Shown piece by piece: positions 15,601 through 25,551 of a stretch of DNA of 64,000 bases; the first letter of the stretch is position 1, and every line of letters starts with the position of its first letter. The notes beneath the pieces were generated by a model. The model saw only the letters and a program-made list of their open reading frames with translations, was not told the DNA's origin and ran no database searches. Both the position numbers and the translations under genes were made by a program. The stretch is from Trileptium ribeirensis (taxonomy: Eukaryota > Nematoda > Enoplea > Enoplida > Thoracostomopsidae): assembly GCA_030248225.1 (NCBI GenBank), contig JASANE010010222.1, forward strand, positions 1-64,000, read 5' to 3'.

Positions 15601-18600
15601 AATCGGCTCCCCTGCTCGTGTGGATACGCCAATTTAGCCATTTATGATACTGAGGCAAAGGAAATATTAATTCCATATTTTGTTTTTTCAGCTTTTTATG
15701 TATATAATTTTAGTGTTTTATGAAATATTTAATACTGTCTTCGACGCGTATGCTGTTCTTTCTTGTTATCTCCCCAGCCCGAATCTGGTCAATTTTAAAT
15801 TTACACAGCTGATTTTTGTATCAATCGATTGAGCTTGATGGGGCGGTTCATAAAATACTCATTTTACCACACCTTGAAAAAATTTATTTCGGTTTTTTGT
15901 GGTCCCAATCGTACCCCCTGGGGAACCCAAAAATTTTTTCTTCAGAATATGGTCATTTTGGGTACCATTCGACTCTGCTTGATAAGACAAATCTACTGTT
16001 GTGTATCTCATTGAAATCTAAGGCACGGTTGGAGCGTCATGAGGATTCAAGTAGCCCTGTGGAGCGAAAATAGAATGCAGACCATGCCGTTCTCGATATA
16101 CTAAAGCCTAAGCCTTAGTCTTATTCTAAGCTAAGGTCGGGGGGTTGCCGGCCCCGAGCTGTCTCTAAGCTGTTCTTTTTTCTCACGTTATAACGTGCCG
16201 CATCTCAGGGTTACTTGTGCCCTCATAACTTTCTAACGTGACGTTGCAATGAAATACACGCCAGTAGATTTCGCTTATCAAGCCGAGTCGGAAGGTACAC
16301 AACATGACCATATTCTGAAGAAAAAATTTTGGGTTCCCCAGGGACGACCATTGGAACCTCAAAAATCGAAAAAAATTTCATGCATGTGGGTAAAATTTTA
16401 TGAACCGCCTTATCGTGCTGAATCAATTAATACCAAAATCAGCTCTGTATCTTCAATATTGATCAAATTCGGGCTGGGCGGATAACGATGAAGAACTTAG
16501 CACGCGTACACTATTAGGAGCGATTCTTGCTAAAGCGAAAAATTATACACCGCTCGCTTGAGATTCATATACGATTCATACGTTGACGTTTCCGAATACA
16601 ACTGATTTGGTAACATAGTCTGACGTGCATTTAAACGTTTGTATGCACGGCTTTATACATATGATATATGTTAAAATGCCTGCTTTAAACAATATATAGT
16701 TGGTCATATATAGCGCTGTTTTGTTTCTTCGACTCTACCTGCTGTAAACCAAGTGCAATACATATGTTTAGTGCACCGGTGACATTGTTTTAAATAGGCT
16801 ATAAATTAGCCTAATAAGCTGCATTTCTATATCACATTTAGTCATATTGAAATACTACATAAACTTAAAACTATTACAGTCCACATTCAAAAATTTCAAC
16901 CCATTCGATATACTAACCATTGCATATTGTCCACTCACATGTACTTAGAGCCAAACCTAAAATTTTTTTACCGCAATCCGCACAAATAAAGGAAATTAGC
17001 AAGTTTACATGTAGTCAATGCAACAAACACCACAACAGACGCTTCACATAAAGTTTCAAAGATAGCAGGCGCTTATATGCGTTTGAGGCAAAAACAATTC
17101 ATGATCTTTTCAATATGTTGCCCTAAATAATATCTACGCAGCGCTTGCACGTCGTTGACAAAATATATGTATGAGCCCTAGCTAACAACAAAGCTCACAA
17201 GACACAGCTTGTATGTAATTCCGGTCTACCCATTATATCCGCTGCAACATACTTCTCACAAGTGAAGGTATTACAAAGGTAAAATTCAATGTAATTGTAT
17301 TTTATGAAGTCGATACAGGGCAACTAATTGAGTTGTTATTTTACCGTAACAACATGCACTTGGTTGAGACAGTTCCTGTAAATTTTGTACATTTTATATT
17401 AAATATACCCACATAATAGATCCTCAGAGTGTGCTTTACATTTATGCTGCGTTACAAGATGAGGAAATTATTGTATTATTGCTACGCATAAGCTTTGATT
17501 CGCTTTTATAGTAATATTATGGTACACAGTCTAATATCTCATGCGTTGTGAAAATTAAGTCGTATTATATAACAGCACCAATTGTGTTGGTTTTGGTCTG
17601 AAAAGCAGTCCGGTTTCTTCTGAACAAGATAGAACTTGTGTAGCCGCGTGAGTCCTACCTAAAACTGGGATGCACAGACGACCAAGGTCAATTTAAAACG
17701 TATTGGTTTGTTTAGGCTTTATCTGTGAGATCCTTCCGTTGAAATTTTAATTTCAGCCAATGCACTACAATTGTAAAGAACGTCTTTTAAATGTGTTTTT
17801 CTACAGGCACCAATTCACCCATTCGTTTACTACACATGTAAAGTATTACAATATAAATATTTATAAACATGAACAGACACTTACTTTCATAAGCAGCACA
17901 AAATAATTTCAATTGACAATACACACAAAATGCATGCACCAGTTTGATCACCGACTATAGCGGAATGAGGCCTAAGCTCATGGTGCAACGCTTTAAATAA
18001 TCTTTTGAATCTCGAATTCTAAGAACCCGATTAAACCTGGTTCTAAAATATCTCTAACCCGTTAGATTTTAATGTAATTGCTGCCAACCGGATTGTGAAT
18101 TCTTAGAATTTAAAATTCTCTAACATAAGTTTTAATTTTTGCGTTAGAGAGACTCTTTTTATGAAATTCTCGGAATCCCTAACTCAAAACAAAATTTAAG
18201 ATTTTCAAGAAAATTCAACACAAATACATAAGCATTTGCGGCAATGTAACCCTAATACTTAAGACACTCACGGCTTACACACAAATCCGATAGGTACCTA
18301 AACTATAGCCCTAAACACACAAATTTTAAAATTTTGTATTAATCTACACTCTCCTAAAGTTATAATTTCCAGAACCTATGAATTTATTATTATCGGAAAT
18401 GACCGAGTGGATGAGGTCCGTAACTTCTTGACCGATGGGCCAATTGTGCCCAAATTTGGAGATAATCTACGGCGTGCCCTACGGCATGTGGCATTGAAAT
18501 TCCATTTTGACCCAGTCATCCGCCCTGCCCACTTTAACACGATTTATCTAACTCTTAAATGTTTTGTTTTACTGTGCTGGGAAAATTTGATCTCACACCT

Positions 18601-21600
18601 ATTGCAATTTCAAGCAATTACACATATTACACACAATTTACACATAATGAACAAAACAACCCATTACACAAATTTTCATCACATATACATTATTGTACGT
18701 AATATAAACGATTCACACGTAATGAACAAAACAAACCATTAAGTTATACATGAATTATGTCGTCATAAGCACACGAATTGTATGTATGAGGTAAACAGAT
18801 ACACAACACATACATATTATACACATAATAAACAAATGACGCAAGGTCTTCGTTTTCCCACTGGAATGGTTCCCACTATAGCTCAAGACGCATAGCGATT
18901 ATAGGCACGAAATAAGGAGATAAGCTTCACACGAGGGAGCTTATTCTCCAAGGCAATAGGTAGTTACACTTGGATGGACTAGTTACGAATTTCACCTAAC
19001 GACATAAATATACTGAAAAAACTTAGAGAAAATAGATCGGACCAAATATTCCCACATTATGAACTGTAGCAGCGAAATTCATGTTAATAGTTTTAGTCCA
19101 TTGTTAAGAACCCCTATTCCTCAAACAAGCTGCGAGCGGCTTCTGAGGTTTTGGTATACAGTTTAGTAGGTTTACTTTATATCAAAAATACGAATTCTTC
19201 AATAGTTGACTTTATTTCATAGGAAAAGTATTTTACCAACAGGGTATATGTGCTGGTGGTGAGAGTGCTTTTAATGCTGCAAAAGTCTCTCTAATTGGTT
19301 TAAGTTTGCATGAAAATGACGCTTGTTCTAAATATTTTTGAAGCTAAATAAATAGTATTGAGCGGTTTTCTGTCGCATTTCGGAAGACCTAAATGTGAAA
19401 AAGCTTCAATTCATAAAGAATAAAATCTTGTTTTCGCTTTTTTCCGTTTTTCCCTTATAGAACCATACACATAATTTTATGATACAAAAATTCAAAATGC
19501 ATCTATATAGATAATAGTGCAACTTTTAGCCTGTTCATCGATCACCGTTTAAACTTTAGACTCCAAATGTACCTAGTAGAGGAGGTCCGTCGCTGTGAAA
19601 GCAATATAGCTAAAACGTTTTTTTTCAAACAAGATGATAATGAACATCCTTGCATCTTTGGCAACTGTAACTTTTAGCCTGTTCATCGGTCACCGTTTAA
19701 ACTTTAGACTCCAAATGTACCTAGTAGACGAGTTCCGTCACTGTGAAAGCGACATAGTTAAAAAGTTTTTTCAAACAAGATGATAATGGACATCTTTGCA
19801 TCGTTGGCAACTGTATAAAAGATGCAAACTGCGTTGACATACATCAAAGATTGGTGTTATAAATGACATATATCCGAGTCAAAATGTGCGTGGTTATGTT
19901 TAGGTGTGTCCGATTTTATGAAAAATGTACGCTAAATAATCAAGGTAATAAAATGTTTTTGATTACAAAGATTTGCAAACTGATCAGCTCTACAACAGTG
20001 TGTTGAAATTGCTTCTAGAGTTTACAGAATAATCAATATAGTGTTTAGGTGCTTCTTAACAACTAACGTGAATGCAATTTTAACAGCATATCAATATTAT
20101 ACTTGAGTATGGCTGCGAGATTTAGTCACCGTTTTAAATTAAATATTGGATTAATTGAATGTGTGCAGCGTTATGCGTGAATAACTTAAGGTGACCCCGC
20201 CAACCATCCTATTTCGTCATTACCGATATCGAATCGCAAAACCTTGTTACGGAAAAAGGCTTAATTTCATTCGGTTTTTCGCTAACCGAAAATTGGCAAA
20301 ATCAAATTCAAGTGCCAGAAATTAGACCTTGTGTTCTAACAGAATTTCGGCGATTTCAATTTGCAGAAATTCTGTTCCCTAAGGCATTAGCATTTAATTT
20401 TGGATTATTCAGTGTTCGCGAACAAATTTAATGCAAAAGTAGCAATCATATCGACAAATTTTCGTTCTCAAAAGTTTCGGTAATTTTACTAGAATTTTCG
20501 TGAACACAAAATGGTCATATTTCAATCGGGAGCGCTGTGTTCGCGAACAGCTTTACTTCGGATTTCAATTGGCCAAAAAGAGTTTCGTAACAAATTTTAT
20601 GCAAAAATACAAAATAGCATGGTTGGCGGGTCACCTTAAGTTTTCTCGCACATTACTTCACTCGTCGTTTACCGCACAAAGCTAAAATTTCAAAACAAGG
20701 AATTGAAAGGTTAAAATTGCTAAACTTGGAAACATTAGGACAAAGAAACCTTCATAATGTCATAATGTCTTTATGTTTTAAAATGTTACACGATTACCTT
20801 AATACAACGTCAAAAAATTTCAAACATCTCGTAACAAGCATCTACGAGGTCATAAATGGAAATTAATAAAACCAAGACGTAAGACCAATACGCTGATGAA
20901 TAGTTTTCATGTAAATGTATTCAATGGTTGGAATCGCCTGAATTTTTTGATGGCCATACTCAAGCTAATAGTATAAAATCTTTTCGACGTCTAATTAACA
21001 AAGTTTATGTCACGGAATTTCTAATTTTGCTATGAAACATATATCCGATGTTAGAGTAGCTAGCTCCCCATTTGATATATTTTATTGATAAGTCATATTA
21101 TTTAAATATGAACGCTATTTTTCATTAATTTATATTTCTGTTTATAAAATGTAAAATAATTTCTGACTTTCAAAAACTATTTAACAACTTGTGCCTTTAC
21201 TAAAATATGGTGCAGCTGATATATATGCATTGATTATTTTAAGAATGCATCAACAGACATTCGCTCTGTTGGTTCTGGGCGGCAATGAACGAATGCATAT
21301 CGAATCCCCGGTGGATGCAGCAAAAGTGCCAAGGCTCTTGCTCAAAGCGTTGCCAGAATGTTAAGCTTTTACCAGGTTAGCCAGCCTTTAGCCTTCATGA
21401 TTGAGCCGGAATTACAATATTACAACCATATCAAGTTTAGAACCGACAGTTAGAATAAAATAATCTCGTTCGGTGAATTATTTTATGATGCGTAAGAATG
21501 AACACTTCTGTGGGAAACTACGGCTTATTGATAGTGTTTACATAAGTCCAAAAATTTACCTTATGCGATGTTGGCTTATACCCACAGTGTCATAAACGCT

Positions 21601-24600
21601 ACCATAATCGTGACTGAAGTGTCACAAATACGATTTCCTTTATAACAGTTTATCTCTATTTTCCCTGTATAAAACAATTTATTGACTCCTACATTTTGAA
21701 TATGTACGCTATATATGTGAATTTGTATTTTGTTTTTCAAATCATTTGCTTTAATATCTAAATGTTCAACTAAACTTCATTGCTGTTTTTGCCTGGTCCT
21801 GAACGGAAGCATACTTTCAACGAAATACGGCTATAATTAGGACAAATGGATGCACCCTCCTACTGCTTGTCAGTTTAAACTGACGATTAATCTTTTTTAG
21901 TTACCTTGATCGTGGAAGCACATCATGAAATTTAACAATTATGGTTTCGGCATTTAGTTGTGCATTTAAGCGTATTCACCTGCTGAAGACTTGCAATAAA
22001 TGGCCCATTGTGTAATATGGGTTAAACTTTCATGCATGGATTGATGTGTATTCATTGTAGTGTTGAATGAGCTATTGCGATGCCGGTTAATTGACTTTGG
22101 ATCGTTCGGCTGCGAGTCTCTTACGCAATCCACTGTTCCATTTTGGAATTACTGCTCTGTACCTTAAAGAAACACGAAAACCGAGCCCACAAGATAAACA
22201 TAAACTACACAATGAACTCAGTTAACGTAACGCTTCACAGCGTCCCTTGGGTTGATTTACACCAGTTGTGCACAAAAGGCTTAGTCGAGCGGTAAAAGCT
22301 AAATTTCGATTAATATATACATGCAACAGTAATGCAAAGTGTGGTCAGAAATATATAACACATAATCTAAGCAGAACAATACTGTCTATAGTGTGGGGTT
22401 ATAATAATGTGTTGTACCTCTGTTCGTTAGTACGTCTAGGGGTTTGCCTCAATCGTTTGAGGTTAAGTTTTAAAATTTTCAGTTCCTTTCCAATGGAATA
22501 TTATCCTTTTCCACCGATGTGTATTTTCCCTTTATATTCTCAAGTGTATTTGTTCTGTTGACTGATTAGTCGCAAAATTTACAACATATGCAAATTTCAA
22601 AAGATCGGTTTTCCGATCATAAGTTAATGAATTGCTTACAATGGCTAATAAACTACGTTTGCTATCTTAAATTTTGTGGCGTACGAAATCGACTTTTAAT
22701 CCACTGTTACAAACTACCCAACCTTGTGCCGTAAATTATATGAATGCTTTGATTAAAACATGATGACGATTCTTACCGTGTTCCGAAAGCTGCGCAAAAA
22801 CTAAAACTTGATGCGGAAAAAATATAAATTTATTGGTGATGGCTACATAGCTCATCAATAATTAATGCAAATCAGGCAAATTACATGTCGATTGCTGTTT
22901 TAAAACGGTGCACGTTAACTTCACAATACAAGTTAGTGATCAAGGTAAACGTCAGTGATGCTTGAAAAACTGACATATTCGGAAGGAAGGTGGAGAAGTT
23001 GCCATCCCTGTTGAACGTAGCACCCTCGGAGACCTCTGTAAACGTTTCCCAAGATTTCACCTTTCACCGAGATATTACAGTGTTTACACTAACACGTATA
23101 TACCTTACATGACTAAGCAGGGATTCAGGGACTATCAACTGAATTTTCGGACGCCCTCAGGGAATCCCAATCCCTGCCCGCGAGCCGAAGGCGCGTGGAC
23201 AAATTTTGACAACAAATAGTAAAAATAAGATGAAATTGGAAAAATGGATGACATCGGCAAAAATGGGTCCTCGGTGGCGGGAGGGGCATCGTCAACTTTT
23301 TGCCGCACCCCATATAGGATCCCCGAGGGCCCCTACCGCCCTGTGACGACCTTTCCCCGCAGACCCTAGCTACCTCTGAGACTTCGGAGCGTCAGCATGC
23401 ATGCTTTTGATCATGACTTGGTAAGGTTGCAAGGTATCATTACGCGTCTAACGCAACTTGTCATAGAGATCAATATTCATTCTATTTGTTGCATATGTTG
23501 ACGTGTTCGTTATTGTGATTAGTTGGTGGATCGCCTCTCAGCAATTTCGATTTGAGATCATTGTTTATCTTCACATGTTTAAGGTATGTATGGTACAACA
23601 ATGCGAAGAGTAAAGGCACATGTTTGGAGGTGCACAGACAATAAAAAATATCACAGAAAAGAAACAGGTTATTTTAAGGCTTTTGAACATCAAAAAACAC
23701 AAGCCACTGATGCGTCTGTTCACTATCGGGGTTCAAATTTGTTGAGAGGCAAAGGAATTATGACAAGGTTCTAAGTAATTAAAGGCACATAATATGAATA
23801 AAACCACCGGATTACCGGATATAGTTGTCGCTTTTAGTCTGTTTTGACAAAATTTGATGTCACCAGTCTTCAAAACATTGTTATTTGTAACTTTTTAAGA
23901 TAAGCCCCGATTTCGATGTCAAGATAACGAATTTGATTGGGGTGAATGCGATCGGTGGAAAAGAAATCATCGCTGTACATCTCTTATCGATCGCTACTAT
24001 ATGCGTTGGAAATGTGCACGGACTTGTGGATTTTGTAAACCCGCCGTCACTACTGCTATAACCGTACCGAACGGGAACCTTATTTCGCCGCCATATAGCT
24101 CTATCGATACCTATACGAGTCATATTGTGCCTCATCTAACTAGTACCGCTGACAGTAGGTACGGCAAAGGTATGTACAACAAAAATGTATATAACAAGCG
24201 CATTCTGCATTGCAGTAAAATCCTGAACCAGCACTACAAAATTGGTCTTCCGTCTTTTAGAGAGTACTCAGTTGCCCAATCAGGTGGATATGGACCACCT
24301 TCACCTCCGACAATAGTAGGCCACACTGACTATGGACCTCCTTCACCTCCGCACAACTTGTTTCCTTCGAAACCTCTTCGCTATGGACAGCCACATAAGA
24401 TGACATATCACAAATTTCAAGCACGAGTTATATCAAAACCTATTATTCCTCCTAGCAGTCTGATCAGAACGGGTCATACTGGCGTCACTTACTACAATGT
24501 TCACGCTCAGCGATCACAGCCTTGTAGACGAGATTCTAGATGTCAGGATCCGCTTTATATAAACGGCAATCTCGATAATTCTCGAAGTCTTCAGTCATTA

Positions 24601-24804
24601 CCACCATTTCGACAATCTCGACCGAACATTGTTATGCCGAATGGTTTTCGGTATGACTCGAATGCTGGCACCAGCTATGATGATTATCGTATTAATGAGA
24701 AGCAAAAAACAGTAAATGCCAGACGTGGAATGCTCATAAAATCATATCATTACATGAAACAACCAAAACGTCACTATAATGATTTATTTAAAAGAACAAA
24801 GTAA
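481..24804 (+). CDS. Multi-exon gene for a secreted-type ShKT-domain protein
   Basis: Eight coding segments on the plus strand have good GT/AG borders and join in one frame: 481-606, 5953-6009, 6103-6170, 7394-7457, 7788-7847, 12126-12179, 14874-14900 and 23900-24804 (stop TAA). Every junction is phase 1 except that after 6170, which is phase 0. The product runs as a 41-residue segment with one Cys, a Cys-rich stretch (CQDC...C...C...C), a second Cys-rich stretch, a Pro/Thr/Ser linker, a six-Cys ShKT domain, then about 260 residues rich in Tyr, Pro, Arg and Asn with two YGPPSPP copies. ShKT domains occur in secreted nematode proteins as potassium-channel-blocker-like folds or as appendages of astacins, tyrosinases and peroxidases; no catalytic domain is visible here. 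No signal peptide was found, so the 5' end probably lies upstream of the window or was missed. The exon at 7394 is the least certain link. Confidence 0.62.
1430..1790 (+). repeat. Dispersed repeat, CAATTTTTG-rich family
   Basis: A GC-rich head (gaggctttcggcctcccc), a T-rich core with repeated CAATTTT/CCAATTTTTG blocks, then a GC-rich tail (gccgcctttccgcacgagg). The same architecture recurs near 6520-6700, 15050-15330, 57760-58070, 61250-61560, 63030-63340 and, reversed, 23120-23330 and 44750-44830. No coding capacity is visible. The open frames it contains on both strands are considered spurious. Confidence 0.6.
5690..5795. repeat. TAA/ATAA microsatellite
   Basis: An uninterrupted A/T tract of AATAATAAT and CATAATAAAA units about 100 bp long. 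The minus-strand open frame over it (Ile/Phe runs) is low complexity and is not a gene. Confidence 0.85.
5953..6009 (+). CDS. Cys-rich microexon of the ShKT gene (57 nt)
   Basis: Acceptor CTTACTTAACAG and donor GTAAAC enclose 57 nt reading RACQDCVNPARCTSDGFC in the only sensible frame, with five cysteines in 18 residues. Phase 1 in and out. Such Cys density in so short an open exon with matched splice sites is hard to get by chance. The spacing C-x2-C-x6-C-x5-C suggests a small disulphide module; the family was not identified. Confidence 0.68.
6103..6170 (+). CDS. Microexon of the ShKT gene (68 nt)
   Basis: Acceptor AATTAGCAG, donor GTAAGA. Joined to the preceding exon in phase 1 it reads E-ISLCGAKQPPAAKVVKPL and ends with SIHK in phase 0. 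The Cys after ISL would continue the disulphide module of the previous exon. An internal alternative acceptor (CCGCCAG at 6134) exists but is weaker. Confidence 0.6.
6520..6700 (+). repeat. Dispersed repeat, CAATTTTTG-rich family
   Basis: T-rich core followed by the GC-rich tail (gcgtcttcggccctcgg) that is nearly the same as the tail at 63270-63290 (gcgtcttcggtgtacgg). Lies in the intron between 6170 and 7394. Confidence 0.55.
7394..7457 (+). CDS. Candidate Cys/Lys-rich microexon of the ShKT gene (64 nt)
   Basis: Acceptor AATTTTAAG (not CAG) and donor GTATCT. It reads PVLDKCQYTRFHYNKKCVLAK, 21 codons plus one base, which is exactly the phase shift (0 in, 1 out) needed between the flanking exons 6103-6170 and 7788-7847. 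The last exon of this gene also appears to use a TTTTTAAG acceptor. This is the weakest exon of the model. Confidence 0.42.
7788..7847 (+). CDS. Proline-rich linker microexon of the ShKT gene (60 nt)
   Basis: Strong acceptor TTTATTTGCAG and donor GTACGT. In phase 1 it reads SDECPGLLPPTPSPPTSST; the other frames are not plausible extracellular sequence. Pro/Thr/Ser content marks the start of an unstructured, probably O-glycosylated linker that continues in the next two exons. Confidence 0.65.
7848..12125 (+). other. Intron with a decayed transposase
   Basis: A 4.3-kb intron of the ShKT gene. Apart from the transposase relic at 9470-10490, it shows only short, unconvincing open frames. A short GTTGAGTCA/TGACTCA-rich patch near 7995-8180 repeats the AP-1-like core TGAGTCA about ten times. 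Confidence 0.45.
9470..10490 (+). pseudogene. Decayed mariner/IS630-type DDE transposase
   Basis: Three frame-shifted pieces resemble transposases of the Tc1/mariner-IS630 superfamily. An N-terminal helix-turn-helix part (SVADLRRTDGPP, then KSIRRCAVETGINKPTVF) lies at about 9630-9830. A central part (LNEDDYDRRVEFCEKWLQRF, then VIWSDECTFKL) holds the first catalytic Asp at about 9833-9960. A C-terminal part (FVQDGAPPHFARAV, RRGPVEWSARFPDLN) holds the second Asp at about 10160-10300. Stops and frameshifts (stop after YHVS; TGA after TLGF) make it non-functional. A possible left terminus GGCGGTCCCATAAGTAACGT lies at 9352, with no clear partner on the right. It sits in an intron of the ShKT gene. 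Confidence 0.85.
12126..12179 (+). CDS. Linker microexon of the ShKT gene (54 nt)
   Basis: Acceptor GTATGTTACAG and a perfect donor GTAAGT. In phase 1 it reads WPRPPVPTPIDNGYKIF, continuing the Pro/Thr linker. Phase matches both neighbours. Confidence 0.65.
12681..14185. mobile_element. Non-autonomous element with terminal inverted repeats, copy 1
   Basis: Left end GAAACGGAGCGACCG and right end (reverse complement) GAAACGGAGTGCGAGTGG form imperfect inverted termini. The interior is similar to 54423-55373: shared blocks include gtgtctattaagttatcaag, the recurring unit ending gaaccagatttcc, and a tatatacatcaaaagcaaag block near the right end followed by cctcgcttgcgag. No transposase is visible. 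The copy is interrupted by the TTA-flanked MITE at 13553-14045. Exact outer borders are uncertain. Confidence 0.55.
13553..14045. mobile_element. MITE with perfect 21-bp inverted repeats and TTA target duplication
   Basis: Left TGCGGCGTTCACGTTATAAT(G) and right (C)ATTATAACGTGAACGCCGCA are perfect inverted repeats, flanked on both sides by TTA (13550-13552 and 14046-14048). Three-base TTA duplications are typical of the PIF/Harbinger superfamily; assignment rests on that alone. 493 bp, no open frame of note. It is nested inside the older element at 12681-14185. Confidence 0.7.
14874..14900 (+). CDS. 27-nt microexon of the ShKT gene
   Basis: Acceptor GGATTGGATTCAG and donor GTGAAT. It reads PIPATNMT after completing the preceding codon, phase 1 in and out. 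It joins directly in phase to the ShKT exon 9 kb downstream, although further exons in that gap cannot be excluded. Confidence 0.5.
15050..15330 (+). repeat. Dispersed repeat, CAATTTTTG-rich family
   Basis: Head (gggcgtcgatcgctgggtagg), short AT core and tail (tttttcgcgcaccgttggcg) follow the order of the family described at 1430-1790. Confidence 0.5.
15744..16507. mobile_element. Fold-back element, copy 1, with telomere-like centre
   Basis: Long inverted arms: ACGCGT..., then CCAGCCCGAATCTGGTCAAT on the left against ATTGATCAAATTCGGGCTGG on the right, with similarity continuing about 250 bp inward on each side. The centre carries AAGCCTAAGCCTTAGTC and a GC-rich block (ggggggttgccggcccc). The open frames on both strands read the same arms and are not genes. 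A second copy lies at 41553-42252. Confidence 0.75.
18600..18850. repeat. ACACATAATGAACAAAACAA-type minisatellite-like patch
   Basis: Imperfect repeats of ACACATAATGAACAAAACAA (about 18643, 18715 with CACACGTAATGAAC, 18820 with CACATAATAAAC) separated by ACACA-rich sequence. Low complexity, no gene. Confidence 0.5.
19523..19816 (+). repeat. Tandem duplication, 148-bp unit
   Basis: Two adjacent copies starting at 19523 and 19671 (CTTTTAGCCTGTTCATCG) differ at scattered positions and by a T-run length change (aaacgtttttttt versus aaagtttttt). Each unit contains CACCGTTTAAACTTTAGACT and CAAACAAGATGATAATG. No reading frame or known RNA was recognised. Confidence 0.85.
20190..20635. mobile_element. 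TTAA-flanked MITE (piggyBac-type target)
   Basis: Termini GGTGACCCCGCCAACCATCC and, reversed, GGTGACCCGCCAACCATGCT are near-identical inverted repeats of about 30 bp. TTAA lies immediately outside both ends (20186-20189, 20636-20639). TTAA targets are the hallmark of piggyBac elements. Interior 446 bp without transposase. Confidence 0.72.
23120..23330 (-). repeat. Dispersed repeat, CAATTTTTG-rich family (reversed)
   Basis: GC-rich segments (gccgaaggcgcgtgg; tcctcggtggcgggagg) flank an AAATTGGAAAAA-type core, the mirror of the plus-strand copies. Confidence 0.5.
23900..24804 (+). CDS. Terminal exon: ShKT domain plus Tyr/Pro/Arg-rich tail
   Basis: The reading frame opens right after TTTTTAAG at 23899 (an in-frame TAA overlaps the acceptor) and ends at TAA 24802-24804. 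From the frame at 23902 it reads KPRFRCQDNEFDWGECDRW, then RCTS, YYMRWKCARTCGFCKP: six Cys in the C-x6+-C-C-YM-x3-C-x2-TCGFC order typical of ShKT (PF01549). The remaining 260 residues are disordered, rich in Tyr, Pro, Arg and Asn, with two YGPPSPP repeats and a basic C-terminus (KRTK). No transmembrane segment. The ShKT match is by motif. The tail is not recognised; its long unbroken frame argues for real coding. Confidence 0.86.
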
Positions 24805-25390
24805 ATATAAATCTGCCTTGGATTTAAACAAGACTACTATGTTTAGACAAATTTTCGGCAGCACAGCATATAGTTGCTTACTGTTAGCCTTTGTGAGACC
24901 TAGACATCTTGAATTATTTTCATATATTTGGATGGTTAACGTCTGATGTATGTTATTGTCCGTTTTTTTAAACGACTTCAAATTATACAATATCTCACAC
25001 TTATAAATTTGTAAAGAGTCAAATTCGATGTATCGCAGCGATGTAACTTACATTTATGATTAGAGCATCGGGGGGGGGGTTTGCTTTGCACTCATACGCG
25101 CATATAATTATGTGAAAACTAACTGAGGAGTGTAACGTTATATCCTTAAAATTAACAGCTTGGTGTGAAAACCTTGGTGGCAGAACCCCTACTTAGTCTT
25201 TGGCTTAGCATAGAGCACATATAAGGACCTTAGCTTAGGCTAAAACTCAGGCTCAACCTTAGTATAGGGTGTTCCATAAGTTAGTATGTATGTTTAGGCT
25301 TGCACCAAAATAATAACGTGGAATAGTGATTCCTGATTTTTACTCCAGTTAATGCTACTTTTACGTTAACTTTTCTGTATCTATTTCAAC
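24805..25390. other. Convergent intergenic gap
   Basis: Lies between the stop of the plus-strand ShKT gene and a minus-strand coding island. It includes a G9 run at about 25072 and, at 25180-25270, a fragment with CTTAGCTTAGGCTAAAACTC related to the centre of the fold-back elements. Confidence 0.45.
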
Positions 25391-25551
25391 TTACACACGA
25401 AACTGACAGGCACCAGCTTCAATAATTTCATTCAGGCTGAAACGCACGGATAGGCAATCTCCCTTTAGAATTTCGGTTTCGACAAGAGACGCTTCCTCTC
25501 GAATAAAGTTCTTCATATCGCTACCCATCCGACAGTTTCTGGCGTATACTC
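25391..25551 (-). CDS. Coding-like terminal exon, minus strand
   Basis: Acceptor TTTTAAAATCAG, then an open frame reading GVYARNCRMGSDMKNFIREE... to ...EAGACQFRV and TAA at 25391-25393. Composition is that of a folded protein with paired Cys. The pattern C...LKGD.LSVRFSL...G.C loosely recalls CUB or other beta-sandwich domains. Phase 1 at the 5' side. I could not link it with confidence to an upstream exon; the island at 26551-26732 is the nearest candidate. Confidence 0.5.

Larger units (their letters stand above)
14901..23899 (+). other. 9-kb intron dominated by repeats
   Basis: Holds a dispersed repeat (15050-15330), a fold-back element (15744-16507), an A-rich minisatellite-like patch (18600-18850), a tandem duplication (19523-19816), a TTAA-flanked MITE (20190-20635) and a reversed dispersed repeat (23120-23330). 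I see no convincing exon in 16508-18600 or 20640-23100. Confidence 0.45.

Noticed and set aside
15816..16485. Several 60-85-codon open frames on both strands
   Set aside because: All lie in the inverted arms of the fold-back element and mirror each other.
18407..18742. 111-codon plus-strand frame
   Set aside because: Its second half is the ACACATAATGAACAAAACAA-type repeat and its first half has no domain or splice support.
23586..23774. 62-codon plus-strand frame just upstream of the ShKT exon
   Set aside because: No acceptor, no phase match with exon 23900, and composition typical of random AT-rich DNA.
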